Shown: positions 23,101 to 30,674 of the stretch, in pieces
How positions within the stretch are numbered: position 1 is the stretch's first letter
Layout: every line of letters starts with the position of its first letter
Assembly: GCA_902497145.1 (NCBI GenBank)
Contig: CABVDR010000022.1
Span: forward strand, 1 to 37,467
Direction: 5' to 3'
Source: an uncultured Oscillospiraceae bacterium
Lineage (GTDB): Bacteria; Bacillota; Clostridia; Oscillospirales; Oscillospiraceae
DNA length: 37,467 nt
Notes under the pieces: generated by a model
The model's input: only the letters and a program-made list of their open reading frames with translations
What the model was told of the DNA's origin: nothing
Database searches by the model: none
Translations under genes and position numbers: made by a program

Positions 23101-23931
23101 ATGGAAATGAAACGTGAAAGCACTTTTGTTCTGGCGCAGATGGCTTCAGACGGGTATCCGGAGCACAACCTGGAAGAGGCCAAAAAAGCAATGGCCGACG
23201 CCAAAAAATATAACCCGGATATGGTGATTTTTCCTGAGCTGTTTATGAGCCAATTTCCTTTGGGCACGGCCATTGATATCTGCCACAGTACGGCACAGAG
23301 CTTGGATGGCCCCTTTGTGACCGGGATGCGGGCGTTGGCGAAGGAATATGGGACGTGGATCATCTTTGGTATGAATGAAGTGGTGGATGATCCCAATGAC
23401 GACCGCAACTATAACACCTGTGTGGTAGTCAACAGCGAGGGAGAAATGGTTTCCCACTACCACAAGACCCATTTGTACGACGCCTTTGGAAGCAAAGAAT
23501 CCGATAAGATTAAGCCCGGCGACAAGTTCTTTGAGCCTATCGACACACCGTTTGGCCGCATTGGCTTGTTTGTCTGCTACGAGGTGCGCTTCCCTGAGGT
23601 GGCTCGTGACCAACGAGCCAAGGGGGCCGATATCATCATTATGCCCACGGCCTGGGTGTGCGGCAAGATGAAGAGTCTGCATTTCCGCACGCTGATTACA
23701 GCCCGCGCCATTGAAAACACAGTGTATATGCTGGCTTGCGATCAGGCAAATGCGCAGTCCATTGGCGAGAGTGTGGTCGTTGACCCCATGGGTGTGGTCG
23801 TAGCCTCTGCCGGCGGAGAAAAGCAGCTTCTGGTTGCCCATGTTAATCTGGACCGTGTGGAGGAGGTACGCAAGAAGCTTCCTGCCTACAAAGACCGTAA
23901 ACCTGAACTGTATGTCAATTACGGAAAATAA
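23101..23931 (+). CDS. Nitrilase-superfamily amidase (carbon-nitrogen hydrolase)
   Basis: 276 residues with the complete Glu-Lys-Cys triad: Glu46 (IFPELF), Lys122 (YHKTHLYDAFG) and Cys159 (FVCYEVRFPE). The segment CGKMKSLHFRTLITARAIENTVYMLACDQ and the length are like omega-amidase/Nit2 and related amidases, not true nitrilases, so hydrolysis of a primary amide to acid and ammonia is expected, in the cytoplasm. Last gene of the operon; the preceding creatininase-like enzyme could open a ring to give its substrate (inference). ATG 23101 with AAAGGCGATAGAT upstream. The gap to the terminator at 24142 (about 200 bases) holds only short dyads. Confidence 0.93.
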   Translation: MEMKRESTFVLAQMASDGYPEHNLEEAKKAMADAKKYNPDMVIFPELFMSQFPLGTAIDICHSTAQSLDGPFVTGMRALAKEYGTWIIFGMNEVVDDPNDDRNYNTCVVVNSEGEMVSHYHKTHLYDAFGSKESDKIKPGDKFFEPIDTPFGRIGLFVCYEVRFPEVARDQRAKGADIIIMPTAWVCGKMKSLHFRTLITARAIENTVYMLACDQANAQSIGESVVVDPMGVVVASAGGEKQLLVAHVNLDRVEEVRKKLPAYKDRKPELYVNYGK

Positions 23932-24141
23932 AAGGACGTCTTGCACACATGTCTGTGTGTGAAAGGCCCTGGGCTGTGAACAGGTCCAGTAAAAACGGAC
24001 CGTGGCAAAGGAGACCTTGGGTGATACGCGCGCTGTCATAAAGTTATCTTGAAAAGTGTCGCTCATACTGATATTTCTTTTGCCCGTTCTCTGCTTCTGA
24101 TTGAATTAGGGGCAACATGCCTGTTTGAGGCTAAAAAGAAT

Positions 24142-24179
24142 GACAGGACAACTCTTTTGGGGTTGTCCTGTCGTTTTTT
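24142..24179. terminator. Terminator between convergent operons
   Basis: 11-bp stem GACAGGACAAC (24142-24152) with GTTGTCCTGTC (24162-24172), then G and six T for the plus strand. On the minus strand ATTCTTTTTAG follows, so it probably serves the YitT gene as well. Confidence 0.88.
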
Positions 24180-24209
24180 CCTATGGACCTATTTTGCAAC
24201 AGGCCCGTT

Positions 24210-25079
24210 TTATAGGTTTTCGTCGCTGAGCCGATGGAAGTCCTTGTTGTGGCCAAATACATGGGTAAGGGGAAATACCTTGATAAAGCAATCTTCTCCC
24301 TCGTCCCGAATAAACTCCCGCAGCTGCACATACTCCCGGGAGTTGCACACGCAGTCCACCTGGGTCTTGGTCTGACCGGAGTAGCTGCCGGTGACCTGAG
24401 TGAGGGTGGCGCTCTTGTGGATCTCGTGGATAATAAAGGACTCAATGGCCCGGGAGTTTTCACACACGATCTGGATCTCGTAGAGCTTGGGGCCCATGTT
24501 GAAGATCACATAGTTCATGCTGTTGACATAGATGATCTGGCCTACCACGGCGTAGGCCACCACATCCAGGCTGAACGAGAGGAGCATAATGACCATAATG
24601 CACCCGTCCAGAGCAAGGAGGATGTTTTTCAGCTCCGTGGCCTTGAGCACCCGGGTCTTTAAAATCTTGGCCAGAGTGTCGGTGCCTCCATAGGAGTAAC
24701 CCAGACGGTAGGTAATTCCCGCCCCTACCCCGTAGATGACACCGAAGAACATCACGGCAATGAGCTTTTCCTTTAAAATGATCTCCACCGTCCAGTGGTT
24801 CAATACCCAAAGTACCAGGGGATACAGGAAGGAGAGAAACAGAATGTTGGATACCTCCCGGTAGCCCAGGGATACAAAGGTGAGGATCAGGATGAGGAGC
24901 ATCAGGCCGTAGTAAATAAGAGCATAGTTGATGCCGGTGAACTTTTCCGCCGTCATAGCAAGACCGGTGATGCCGGTGACCACAAAGCCATTGGGCAGGG
25001 CCACCCAGTTGACCGCGATGCTGCAGATGACACAGCTGAGCACCATGCTGAACAGAGACGTAAGCGAGATTTTTTTCAT
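24210..25079 (-). CDS. YitT-family membrane protein (DUF161 + DUF2179)
   Basis: 289 residues. Five to six N-terminal helices of the YitT/DUF161 type (SCVICSIAVNWVALPNGFVVTGITGLAM, IYYGLMLLILILTFVSLGYREVS, FFGVIYGVGAGITYRLGYSYGGTDTLAKIL) and a cytoplasmic DUF2179 domain near the C-terminus (YEIQIVCENSRAIESFIIHEIHKSATLTQVTGSYSG in part). YitT proteins are widespread in Firmicutes, with no settled transport substrate. ATG 25079 follows GGGAGGGAGACA. It is 61 bases downstream of the ROK kinase on the same strand, so likely the second gene of that transcript. Confidence 0.9.
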   Translation of the reverse strand: MKKISLTSLFSMVLSCVICSIAVNWVALPNGFVVTGITGLAMTAEKFTGINYALIYYGLMLLILILTFVSLGYREVSNILFLSFLYPLVLWVLNHWTVEIILKEKLIAVMFFGVIYGVGAGITYRLGYSYGGTDTLAKILKTRVLKATELKNILLALDGCIMVIMLLSFSLDVVAYAVVGQIIYVNSMNYVIFNMGPKLYEIQIVCENSRAIESFIIHEIHKSATLTQVTGSYSGQTKTQVDCVCNSREYVQLREFIRDEGEDCFIKVFPLTHVFGHNKDFHRLSDENL

Positions 25080-25140
25080 TGTCTCCCTCCCAGGCAGACG
25101 ATCCGGTGGAAAGAAAACACTTCCAGAGAGCCGAGATGTA

Positions 25141-26124
25141 TCACACCTCCAGCTCCAGCTCCTCCTCGTCCAGTTTTACTTCATCAAAGAGCATCCGTAC
25201 GCTGCCGTAAATGCCTGCGTCGTCGCCCAGTTCTGCCAGGACAAAGGGGGTGTTGCGGAAGGCGTGGAAGGCGTAGCGGCGGAAGTAGGTTTCAATGGGC
25301 TTGAGGATGACCATGCCGCCCTGGGACAGCGCACCTCCGATGACAAAGACCTGGGGATTGACGGTGCAGGCTACGGCGGTGAGGGCCTGGCCCATGAGCT
25401 GGCCGAAACGGTCCAGCACCTCGGTGGCTGCGGGGTCGCCTTTCTTGGCCGCCTCACAGATAGCCTGGGGAGTGATCTCGCCCTCCCGCAGGACGCTGGC
25501 GGTTTGGGGCATCTCCTCCAGCACCTGCTGGGCGGTATGTACCAGGCCGGTATCGGAGCAGTACTGCTCCAGACAGCCGTAATTGCCGCAGGTGCAGCGC
25601 TCGGTTTCCTTGGGGTTGACACACATGTGGCCGATCTCTCCGGCGGCGCCGGTGCTGCCCACAAACACCTTGTTGTCCACCACGATGCCGCTGCCGATGC
25701 CCACGCCCAAGGTGACCATGACGGCACTGTTGTTCCACTGGGCGCCGCCCTGCCACATCTCACCCAGGGTGGCGGCGTTGACGTCGTTGGCTACCTTCAG
25801 CTTCTCAATGGCGGGCTCCAGCTCCTGCACCGCCTTGGGAATGTTCAGAATATCCCAGCCCAGGTTGACACAGCGCAGCACAGTGCCGTCCTGGTCCACG
25901 GGACCGGGTACCCCCATACCCACGCCCTCTACCGCGTCCCAGGTTAAGGAGCGCTCTTCCATCTTGGCGCGGATGGCGTCTACCACGTCGCCCAGCAGAT
26001 GACTGCCCCGATCCTCCAGCCGGGCGGGGATGGTCCACTTTTCTACCAAATTGCCTGTGGTCTGGAACAGGCCGATCTTAATGGCTTTTCCGCCCAAATC
26101 AACACCAAACGCATAGGGTTTCAT
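25141..26124 (-). CDS. ROK-family sugar kinase (glucokinase-like)
   Basis: 327 residues. N-terminal phosphate motif FGVDLGGKAIKIGLF (residues 6-20), sugar-binding and catalytic segment VANDVNAATLGE, GVGIGSGIVVDNKVF, and the ROK signature GAAGEIGHM followed by the zinc site C-T-C-G-N-Y-G-C-L-E. It phosphorylates a hexose with ATP; glucose or N-acetyl sugars are typical, the exact sugar is open. No HTH, so an enzyme, unlike the ROK repressor at 29395. It has its own promoter region with two matching 15-bp inverted elements (26166-26286). The acidic C-terminal tail (DEVKLDEEELELEV) is unusual but harmless. Confidence 0.92.
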   Translation of the reverse strand: MKPYAFGVDLGGKAIKIGLFQTTGNLVEKWTIPARLEDRGSHLLGDVVDAIRAKMEERSLTWDAVEGVGMGVPGPVDQDGTVLRCVNLGWDILNIPKAVQELEPAIEKLKVANDVNAATLGEMWQGGAQWNNSAVMVTLGVGIGSGIVVDNKVFVGSTGAAGEIGHMCVNPKETERCTCGNYGCLEQYCSDTGLVHTAQQVLEEMPQTASVLREGEITPQAICEAAKKGDPAATEVLDRFGQLMGQALTAVACTVNPQVFVIGGALSQGGMVILKPIETYFRRYAFHAFRNTPFVLAELGDDAGIYGSVRMLFDEVKLDEEELELEV

Positions 26125-26165
26125 ATTGCTCTCCTCCTCGATTTGTCCATTCTACGGTTGGGGAA

Positions 26166-26286
26166 CTAGTTTCTTCCACACGGTCTCCATCGCTTAACGG
26201 AGAACTTAATGCCATTATAATATAGGCAAGAAAAAAAGAAAAGAAATTTGCCGCTCCTTCGAGAAAAAATTTGTGGAAGAAACTAG
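26166..26286. promoter_or_regulatory. Paired 15-bp inverted operator elements around the ROK-kinase promoter
   Basis: CTAGTTTCTTCCACA (26166-26180) recurs as its exact reverse complement TGTGGAAGAAACTAG at 26272-26286. On the minus strand a perfect TATAAT (plus 26214-26219) lies between them, without a good -35. The distance (106 bp start to start) would allow looping. TAGTTT-type half-sites recall XylR/ROK repressor operators; the factor is not identified. Confidence 0.65.
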
Positions 26287-26320
26287 AAAAAGCGGGGGCG
26301 CTGTTGGGCAGCGCCCCCGC
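26286..26320 (-). terminator. Terminator of the xylR-xylB-isomerase operon
   Basis: Minus strand: GCGGGGGCGCTG (plus 26309-26320) pairs with CAGCGCCCCCGC (plus 26292-26303) around a 5-base loop, followed by TTTTT. The T run is immediately followed by the distal 15-bp operator element. Confidence 0.9.
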
Positions 26321-26333
26321 TGGGGGTGTTCCA

Positions 26334-27806
26334 TTACTGGAAGGGATTCTCGGTAGGATAGGGCAGACTCTTGGGCTGGTTGTAGGCGATGTCGGAGACG
26401 CCGAAGTACTTTAGCACCTCAAACAGAGCCTTGCCGCAGTGGGCGAAGGCCACCGCGCCGTGGTGGGGATAGCGCTTCTGGATGAGCACATGGCGGTAGA
26501 AGCGGCCCATCTCCGGGATGGCAAAGATGCCGATGCCGCCGAAGGAGCGGGTGGCCACAGGCAGCACCTCACCCTGAGCGATGTAGGAGCGGAGCGTACC
26601 TTCACTGTCGCACTGCAGCCGGTAGAAGGTGATCTCCCCGGGGGCGATGTCGCCCTCCAGAGTGCCCCGGGTAAAGTCGGGCTCCGAGCCGGCGGGCTCC
26701 AGCAGGCGGTGCTGGATGAGCTGATACTTCACCGCGCAGCCGCCACACAGCTTGCAGCCGGGGGTGTTGCCGCAGTGGAAGCCCATAAAGGTGTCGGTGA
26801 GCTTGCAGTCAAACTTGCCGGCGATATCTTCGTCGTAGATGTACTGGGGCACGGAGTTGTTGATGTCCAGGAGGGTAACGGCGTCCCCGGTGAGGCAGGC
26901 GCCAATGTACTCGCTCAAAGCGCCGTAGATGTCCACCTCGCAGGCCACGGGGATGCCCCGGGCAGCCAGGCGGGAGTTTACATAGCAGGGCTCAAAGCCA
27001 AACTGCTCCGGGAAGGCGGGCCAGCACTTGTCGGCAAAGGCTACATACTGACGGGCCCCCTTGTGCTCCTCCGCCCAGTCCAGCAGGGTGAGCTCAAACT
27101 GAGCCATCCGCTCCAGCAGGTCGGGGTAGGTGTCGGCCATTTCTGCCTTCATATCGGCCACGACCTCAGGGATGCGCTTGTCCCCGGCGTGGGCCTTGTA
27201 GGCCACTAGCAGATCCAGCTCAGAGTTCTCTTCGATCTCCACCCCCAGCTCGTACAGGCCCTTGATGGGGGCGTTGCAGGCGAAGAAGTCCTGGGGACGG
27301 GGGCCGAAGGTGATAATTTTCAAATTCTTTACGCCGATGATGGCCCGAGCGATGGGTACGAACTCCCGGATCATGTCCGCGCACTCCTGGGCGGTGCCCA
27401 CGGGGTACTCGGGGAGGTAGGCCTTCAGGTGGCGCATCCCCAAATTGTAGGAGCAGTTGAGCACGCCGCAGTAGGCGTCGCCCCGGCCGTTGATCATGTC
27501 GCCGTCGCCCTCGGCGGCGGCCACGTACATGGTGGGGCCGTCAAACTTCTGGCACAGCAGGGTCTCGGGGGTTTCAGGACCGAAGTTACCCAAAAAGACC
27601 ACCAGGGCGTTGACTCCGTTGGCCTTTACGTCGTCCAGAGCCTTCAGGGCGTCGGCCTCATTCTCCACGGTGATGGGGCACTCATAGAGCCCTTCGCCGT
27701 AGGCGGCGACAATGTTTTTGCGGCGCTGGGTGGACAGGGCAATGGGGAAACAGTCCCGGGATACGGCAATGATGCCCAGGTTCACCTGTGGAATGTTGGT
27801 AAGCAT
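26334..27806 (-). CDS. L-fucose/L-arabinose isomerase family protein
   Basis: 490 residues, shorter than E. coli FucI (591). The C-terminal isomerase domain is clear (FTRGTLEGDIAPGEITFYRLQ, GEVLPVATRSFGGIGIFAIPEMGRFYRHVLI, RYPHHGAVAF). Likely metal ligands are the Glu in ACEVDIYG, the Asp in TLLDINNS and the His in PHHGAVAF, as in the Glu-Asp-His site of FucI. It converts an aldose to a ketose using Mn2+; paired with the xylulokinase-like enzyme the product would be a ketopentose or 6-deoxyketose. A cysteine cluster HCGNTPGCKLCGGC is notable. ATG 27806 is chosen; the longer frame lies in the intergenic gap and xylB. RBS is modest (GAGAGG). Confidence 0.88.
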   Translation of the reverse strand: MLTNIPQVNLGIIAVSRDCFPIALSTQRRKNIVAAYGEGLYECPITVENEADALKALDDVKANGVNALVVFLGNFGPETPETLLCQKFDGPTMYVAAAEGDGDMINGRGDAYCGVLNCSYNLGMRHLKAYLPEYPVGTAQECADMIREFVPIARAIIGVKNLKIITFGPRPQDFFACNAPIKGLYELGVEIEENSELDLLVAYKAHAGDKRIPEVVADMKAEMADTYPDLLERMAQFELTLLDWAEEHKGARQYVAFADKCWPAFPEQFGFEPCYVNSRLAARGIPVACEVDIYGALSEYIGACLTGDAVTLLDINNSVPQYIYDEDIAGKFDCKLTDTFMGFHCGNTPGCKLCGGCAVKYQLIQHRLLEPAGSEPDFTRGTLEGDIAPGEITFYRLQCDSEGTLRSYIAQGEVLPVATRSFGGIGIFAIPEMGRFYRHVLIQKRYPHHGAVAFAHCGKALFEVLKYFGVSDIAYNQPKSLPYPTENPFQ

Positions 27807-27874
27807 AGTGATCTGACCTCTCTTTTTTATAAATATCCCGCAGAACGCTGCGGAGGAAAGAACAAACGGAGTCC

Positions 27875-29347
27875 TTACAGCTGGGGAAAGAGGGCTTTCA
27901 GGGCGGGATAGATGCTGGCAAACTGATGGTAGCGCTGCTCGTAACGGGCCGCAATTTCCGGATCCGGTCGAACGGTTTCGGCCACCTTTACCAGCTTGTC
28001 GCACACGGCCTGTACATTCGGGTAGGCCCCGCAGGCCACCATGGCCAGCATGGCGCCCCCCATACCGGGGCCTTGCTCGGAGACGGGGGTGTCCAGCTGG
28101 ATATTGAGCACATTGGCCATGATCTTCTTCCACAGGGGGCTCTTGGCGCCCCCGCCGCAGATCATGCTGCGCCGAATGTCCAGCCCCAGGGAGCGGGCCA
28201 CCTCAAAGCTGTCCCGGATGGCAAAGGCCACCCCCTCCAGCACTGCCTGGGTGAGGTCAGTGCGGGTGGTGTCCATGGTCATGCCCACAAAGATGCTGCG
28301 GGCGTTGGTGTCGTTGATGGGAGAGCGCTCCCCCATCAGGTAGGGCAGAAAGTAAACGTGATTTCGGCCCAGCTTGTCATCAGTGATCTCCTTCTGCGCC
28401 CCGGCGTAGTCCTGGGAGCCCAGGATGTTGTCCATCCACCACTTGTTGCAGCTGGCGGCAGAGAGCATACAGCCCATCAGATGGTAGTGGCCGTCGGCGT
28501 GGGCGAAGGCGTGCAGGGCGTTGTGGGGATCTACCCCGAAGTGGTCGCTGGAGATAAACAGGGTGCCGGAGGTGCCCAGAGAGATGTTGCAGGCCCCTTC
28601 TCCCACCGTGCCGGTGCCGATGGCGGCAGCGGCGTTGTCCCCTGCCCCGGCGCAGACCACTACGCTCTCCGGCAGGCCCAGCTCCCGGGCAATTTCCGGG
28701 CGCAGGGTGCCCACCGCCTCATAGCTCTCAAAGAGCCTGGGCATCTGGTCCTCGGTGATGCCACAGATGTCCAGCATCTCCCGGCTCCACCGCTTGTGCT
28801 CCACGTCCAGCAGCAGCATGCCGCTGGCATCAGAGTAGTCCGTGCAGTGGACTCCGGTGAGGATGTAGTTGATGTAGTCCTTGGGGAGCATGATTTTGCG
28901 GATACGGGCAAAATTCTCCGGCTCATGGGCCTTCATCCACAAAATTTTGGGGGCGGTGAAGCCGGCAAAGGCAATGTTGGCGGTGAGGGCGGACAACTTC
29001 TCCCGGCCCACCACCTCGTTGAGATAGTCCACCTCCTGGGCGGTGCGCCCGTCGTTCCACAGAATGGCCGGGCGGATCACCTGGTCGTGCTCGTCCAGTA
29101 CCACCAGCCCGTGCATCTGGCCGCCGGCCCCGATGCCAGCCACCTGGGACGGGTCAAAGCCCTCCAGCAGGGCGGGGATCCCCTCCAGGACGGCGGCTTT
29201 CCAGTCCTCCGGGTTCTGCTGGCTCCAGCCGGGGTGGGGAAACTCCAGGGGATACTCTCTGGAAAACTCACGTTGAATGCAGCCCTCCTCGTCCATGAGC
29301 AGCAGCTTCACGGCGGAGGTGCCAAGGTCAATTCCGATGTACAGCAT
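27875..29347 (-). CDS. xylB: Xylulokinase-like FGGY kinase
   Basis: 490 residues, usual XylB length. Starts MLYIGIDLGTSAVKLLLMDE with the ATP-binding loop at residues 5-15, continues with YPLEFPHPGWSQQNPEDW and GQMHGLVVLD typical of xylulokinase, AGAGDNAAAAIGTGTVG in the FGGY core and ICGGGAKSPLWKKIMANVLN near the end. It would phosphorylate D-xylulose or a related ketose. ATG 29347 directly follows GGGAGGATTT. Lies 47 bases after the ROK repressor and 68 before the isomerase, all on the same strand. Because the isomerase is of the fucose/arabinose family, not XylA, the sugar cannot be fixed. Confidence 0.9.
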   Translation of the reverse strand: MLYIGIDLGTSAVKLLLMDEEGCIQREFSREYPLEFPHPGWSQQNPEDWKAAVLEGIPALLEGFDPSQVAGIGAGGQMHGLVVLDEHDQVIRPAILWNDGRTAQEVDYLNEVVGREKLSALTANIAFAGFTAPKILWMKAHEPENFARIRKIMLPKDYINYILTGVHCTDYSDASGMLLLDVEHKRWSREMLDICGITEDQMPRLFESYEAVGTLRPEIARELGLPESVVVCAGAGDNAAAAIGTGTVGEGACNISLGTSGTLFISSDHFGVDPHNALHAFAHADGHYHLMGCMLSAASCNKWWMDNILGSQDYAGAQKEITDDKLGRNHVYFLPYLMGERSPINDTNARSIFVGMTMDTTRTDLTQAVLEGVAFAIRDSFEVARSLGLDIRRSMICGGGAKSPLWKKIMANVLNIQLDTPVSEQGPGMGGAMLAMVACGAYPNVQAVCDKLVKVAETVRPDPEIAARYEQRYHQFASIYPALKALFPQL

Positions 29348-29394
29348 AAATCCTCCCAAGAAAAGCGCCTTGCGGCGAAGAATGGCGCAGGGAA

Positions 29395-30528
29395 TCAGAT
29401 TTCCCGGATAAACCGGTCCAGCAGCCGGGTGGCGGCGCCGATGCACACCGAGTGGCTGGAGTTGGGGCAGACGGAGAAGAAGTCGGCCTGGGGGGAGAGC
29501 GGGTCCAGCGCCTGGATCCGGGCGGCCAGCTGGGCGCGGAAGGGGGGCAGGTACTGGGAGACCGAGCCGCCGATGAGCACCGGACAGTCCAGAATGGTGT
29601 GGATGGTGGTAACAGCCAGGGCCAGGTCATCCAGATAGTCCTGCCACACGCTCTGGCAGACAGTATCCCCCTGGCTGAGCCGGTGGAAGAAGGTTTCCAT
29701 GGAGATGTTTAAGTCGGTGGACAGGCGGGCGGCGGAGCAGTAGGCCTCCAGACAGCCCTGGCGGCCGCAGTGACAACGGCGTCCCCCGGGATGCAGACAC
29801 AGGTGGCCGAACTCCGCGGCCCGGTGGCTCACGCCGTCATACAGCTTGCCCCCCACCAGGATGGCCCCGCCCACCCCCTGGCTCAGGGAGAGGTAGGCCA
29901 TGCTCTGGGGCTCCGTGTGGTCCCACCACTCCCCAAAGCCGCCGCAGTTGGCGTCGTTGTCCAGGAGAAGGGGGTAGGAGATGGTCTGGGTGAAGCGGCA
30001 GGGAGTGGAGGAGTAGATGCCGATGGTAGGTGCGTATTCAATGGCGTCCTGACCCGGCCCGATGATCCCCGGCAGCGCCAGGCTGACCCCCAGAAGCTTG
30101 GCCCGGTCCAGGTGGTTCTTGTCCAGAAAGGACTCGATGAGTTCGAAGAGATGGGCGCCGTACTCCGGGGTGTTGGCAAAGGGCAGCAGGATCTTCTGGT
30201 AGGCCAGAGGCTCCTGGCGCAGATTCACCGCCACCAGGCGCAGGTCCCCGCCGGTCAGCTCCGCGCCCAGGGCAAACCGGGCGTTGGGCAGGGGGGTGAT
30301 GAGCCGGGGCCGCCGGCCGCCGGTGGAGTCGGTGGTGGAGGAGCGGTCAATGAGCCCCATCTCCGCCAGCTCGTTGAGATTCTGGGAGAGGGTGGGCAGG
30401 CTCATGGACAGGAGAAAGGCAAGCTTCTGCTTGGTGACCGGCTCCCACGAGTCGGTGAGGCGGCGGTAGACACGGTTGCGGTTTTGCTTGCGCACCTCAA
30501 CGGTGGAAAGGGGCTTGTGGGCGCACAT
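29395..30528 (-). CDS. ROK-family transcriptional repressor (XylR/NagC type)
   Basis: 377 residues: N-terminal winged helix (residues about 10-75: RKQNRNRVYRRLTD, TKQKLAFLLSMSLPTLSQNLNELAEMGLI, then the wing GGRRPRL) and a ROK sugar-binding domain with the zinc motif C-H-C-G-R-Q-G-C-L-E-A-Y-C. The N-terminal ATP loop is degenerate (FALGAELTGGDLRLVAVNL), as in ROK repressors without kinase activity. First gene of the kinase-isomerase operon, so expected to repress it and itself until the sugar binds. RBS GGAGGGTTTCT before ATG 30528. Own promoter and a 14-bp palindrome lie just upstream. Confidence 0.92.
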   Translation of the reverse strand: MCAHKPLSTVEVRKQNRNRVYRRLTDSWEPVTKQKLAFLLSMSLPTLSQNLNELAEMGLIDRSSTTDSTGGRRPRLITPLPNARFALGAELTGGDLRLVAVNLRQEPLAYQKILLPFANTPEYGAHLFELIESFLDKNHLDRAKLLGVSLALPGIIGPGQDAIEYAPTIGIYSSTPCRFTQTISYPLLLDNDANCGGFGEWWDHTEPQSMAYLSLSQGVGGAILVGGKLYDGVSHRAAEFGHLCLHPGGRRCHCGRQGCLEAYCSAARLSTDLNISMETFFHRLSQGDTVCQSVWQDYLDDLALAVTTIHTILDCPVLIGGSVSQYLPPFRAQLAARIQALDPLSPQADFFSVCPNSSHSVCIGAATRLLDRFIREI

Positions 30529-30546
30529 AGAAACCCTCCTCTCATG

Positions 30547-30560
30547 ACTTTTATAAAAGT
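30547..30560. promoter_or_regulatory. Palindromic operator before the ROK repressor
   Basis: Perfect 14-bp dyad ACTTTTATAAAAGT located just downstream of the -10, around the expected start of transcription; it suits autorepression of the operon. Confidence 0.5.
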
Positions 30561-30566
30561 GGTTTC

Positions 30567-30596
30567 ATTATATCACGGGTGGGGACTGTTTGTAAA
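30567..30596 (-). promoter_or_regulatory. Promoter of the ROK repressor-xylB-isomerase operon
   Basis: Minus strand: TTTACA (plus 30591-30596), 18-bp spacer, consensus TATAAT (plus 30567-30572). Confidence 0.75.
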
Positions 30597-30607
30597 CTTT
30601 GGAAATG

Positions 30608-30637
30608 AAAAAGGCGGCCCAGATGGGCCGCCTTTTT
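30608..30637. terminator. Bidirectional terminator after the SLH gene
   Basis: GGCGGCCCA (30613-30621) and TGGGCCGCC (30624-30632), flanked by five A on the left and five T on the right. It ends the M60-SLH operon on the minus strand and insulates the adjacent promoter. Confidence 0.88.
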
Positions 30638-30674
30638 GAAAAGGAGGAAACTGTAATTGGGTTGCAGAAAGGGC

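Noticed and set aside
24049..24375. 108-codon plus-strand ORF across the convergent terminator
   Set aside because: It runs through the terminator hairpin and into the antisense of the YitT gene; no RBS or family similarity.
27926..29638. 570-codon open frame on the plus strand
   Set aside because: Antisense shadow of xylB and the end of the ROK repressor gene, with the same low-complexity composition.
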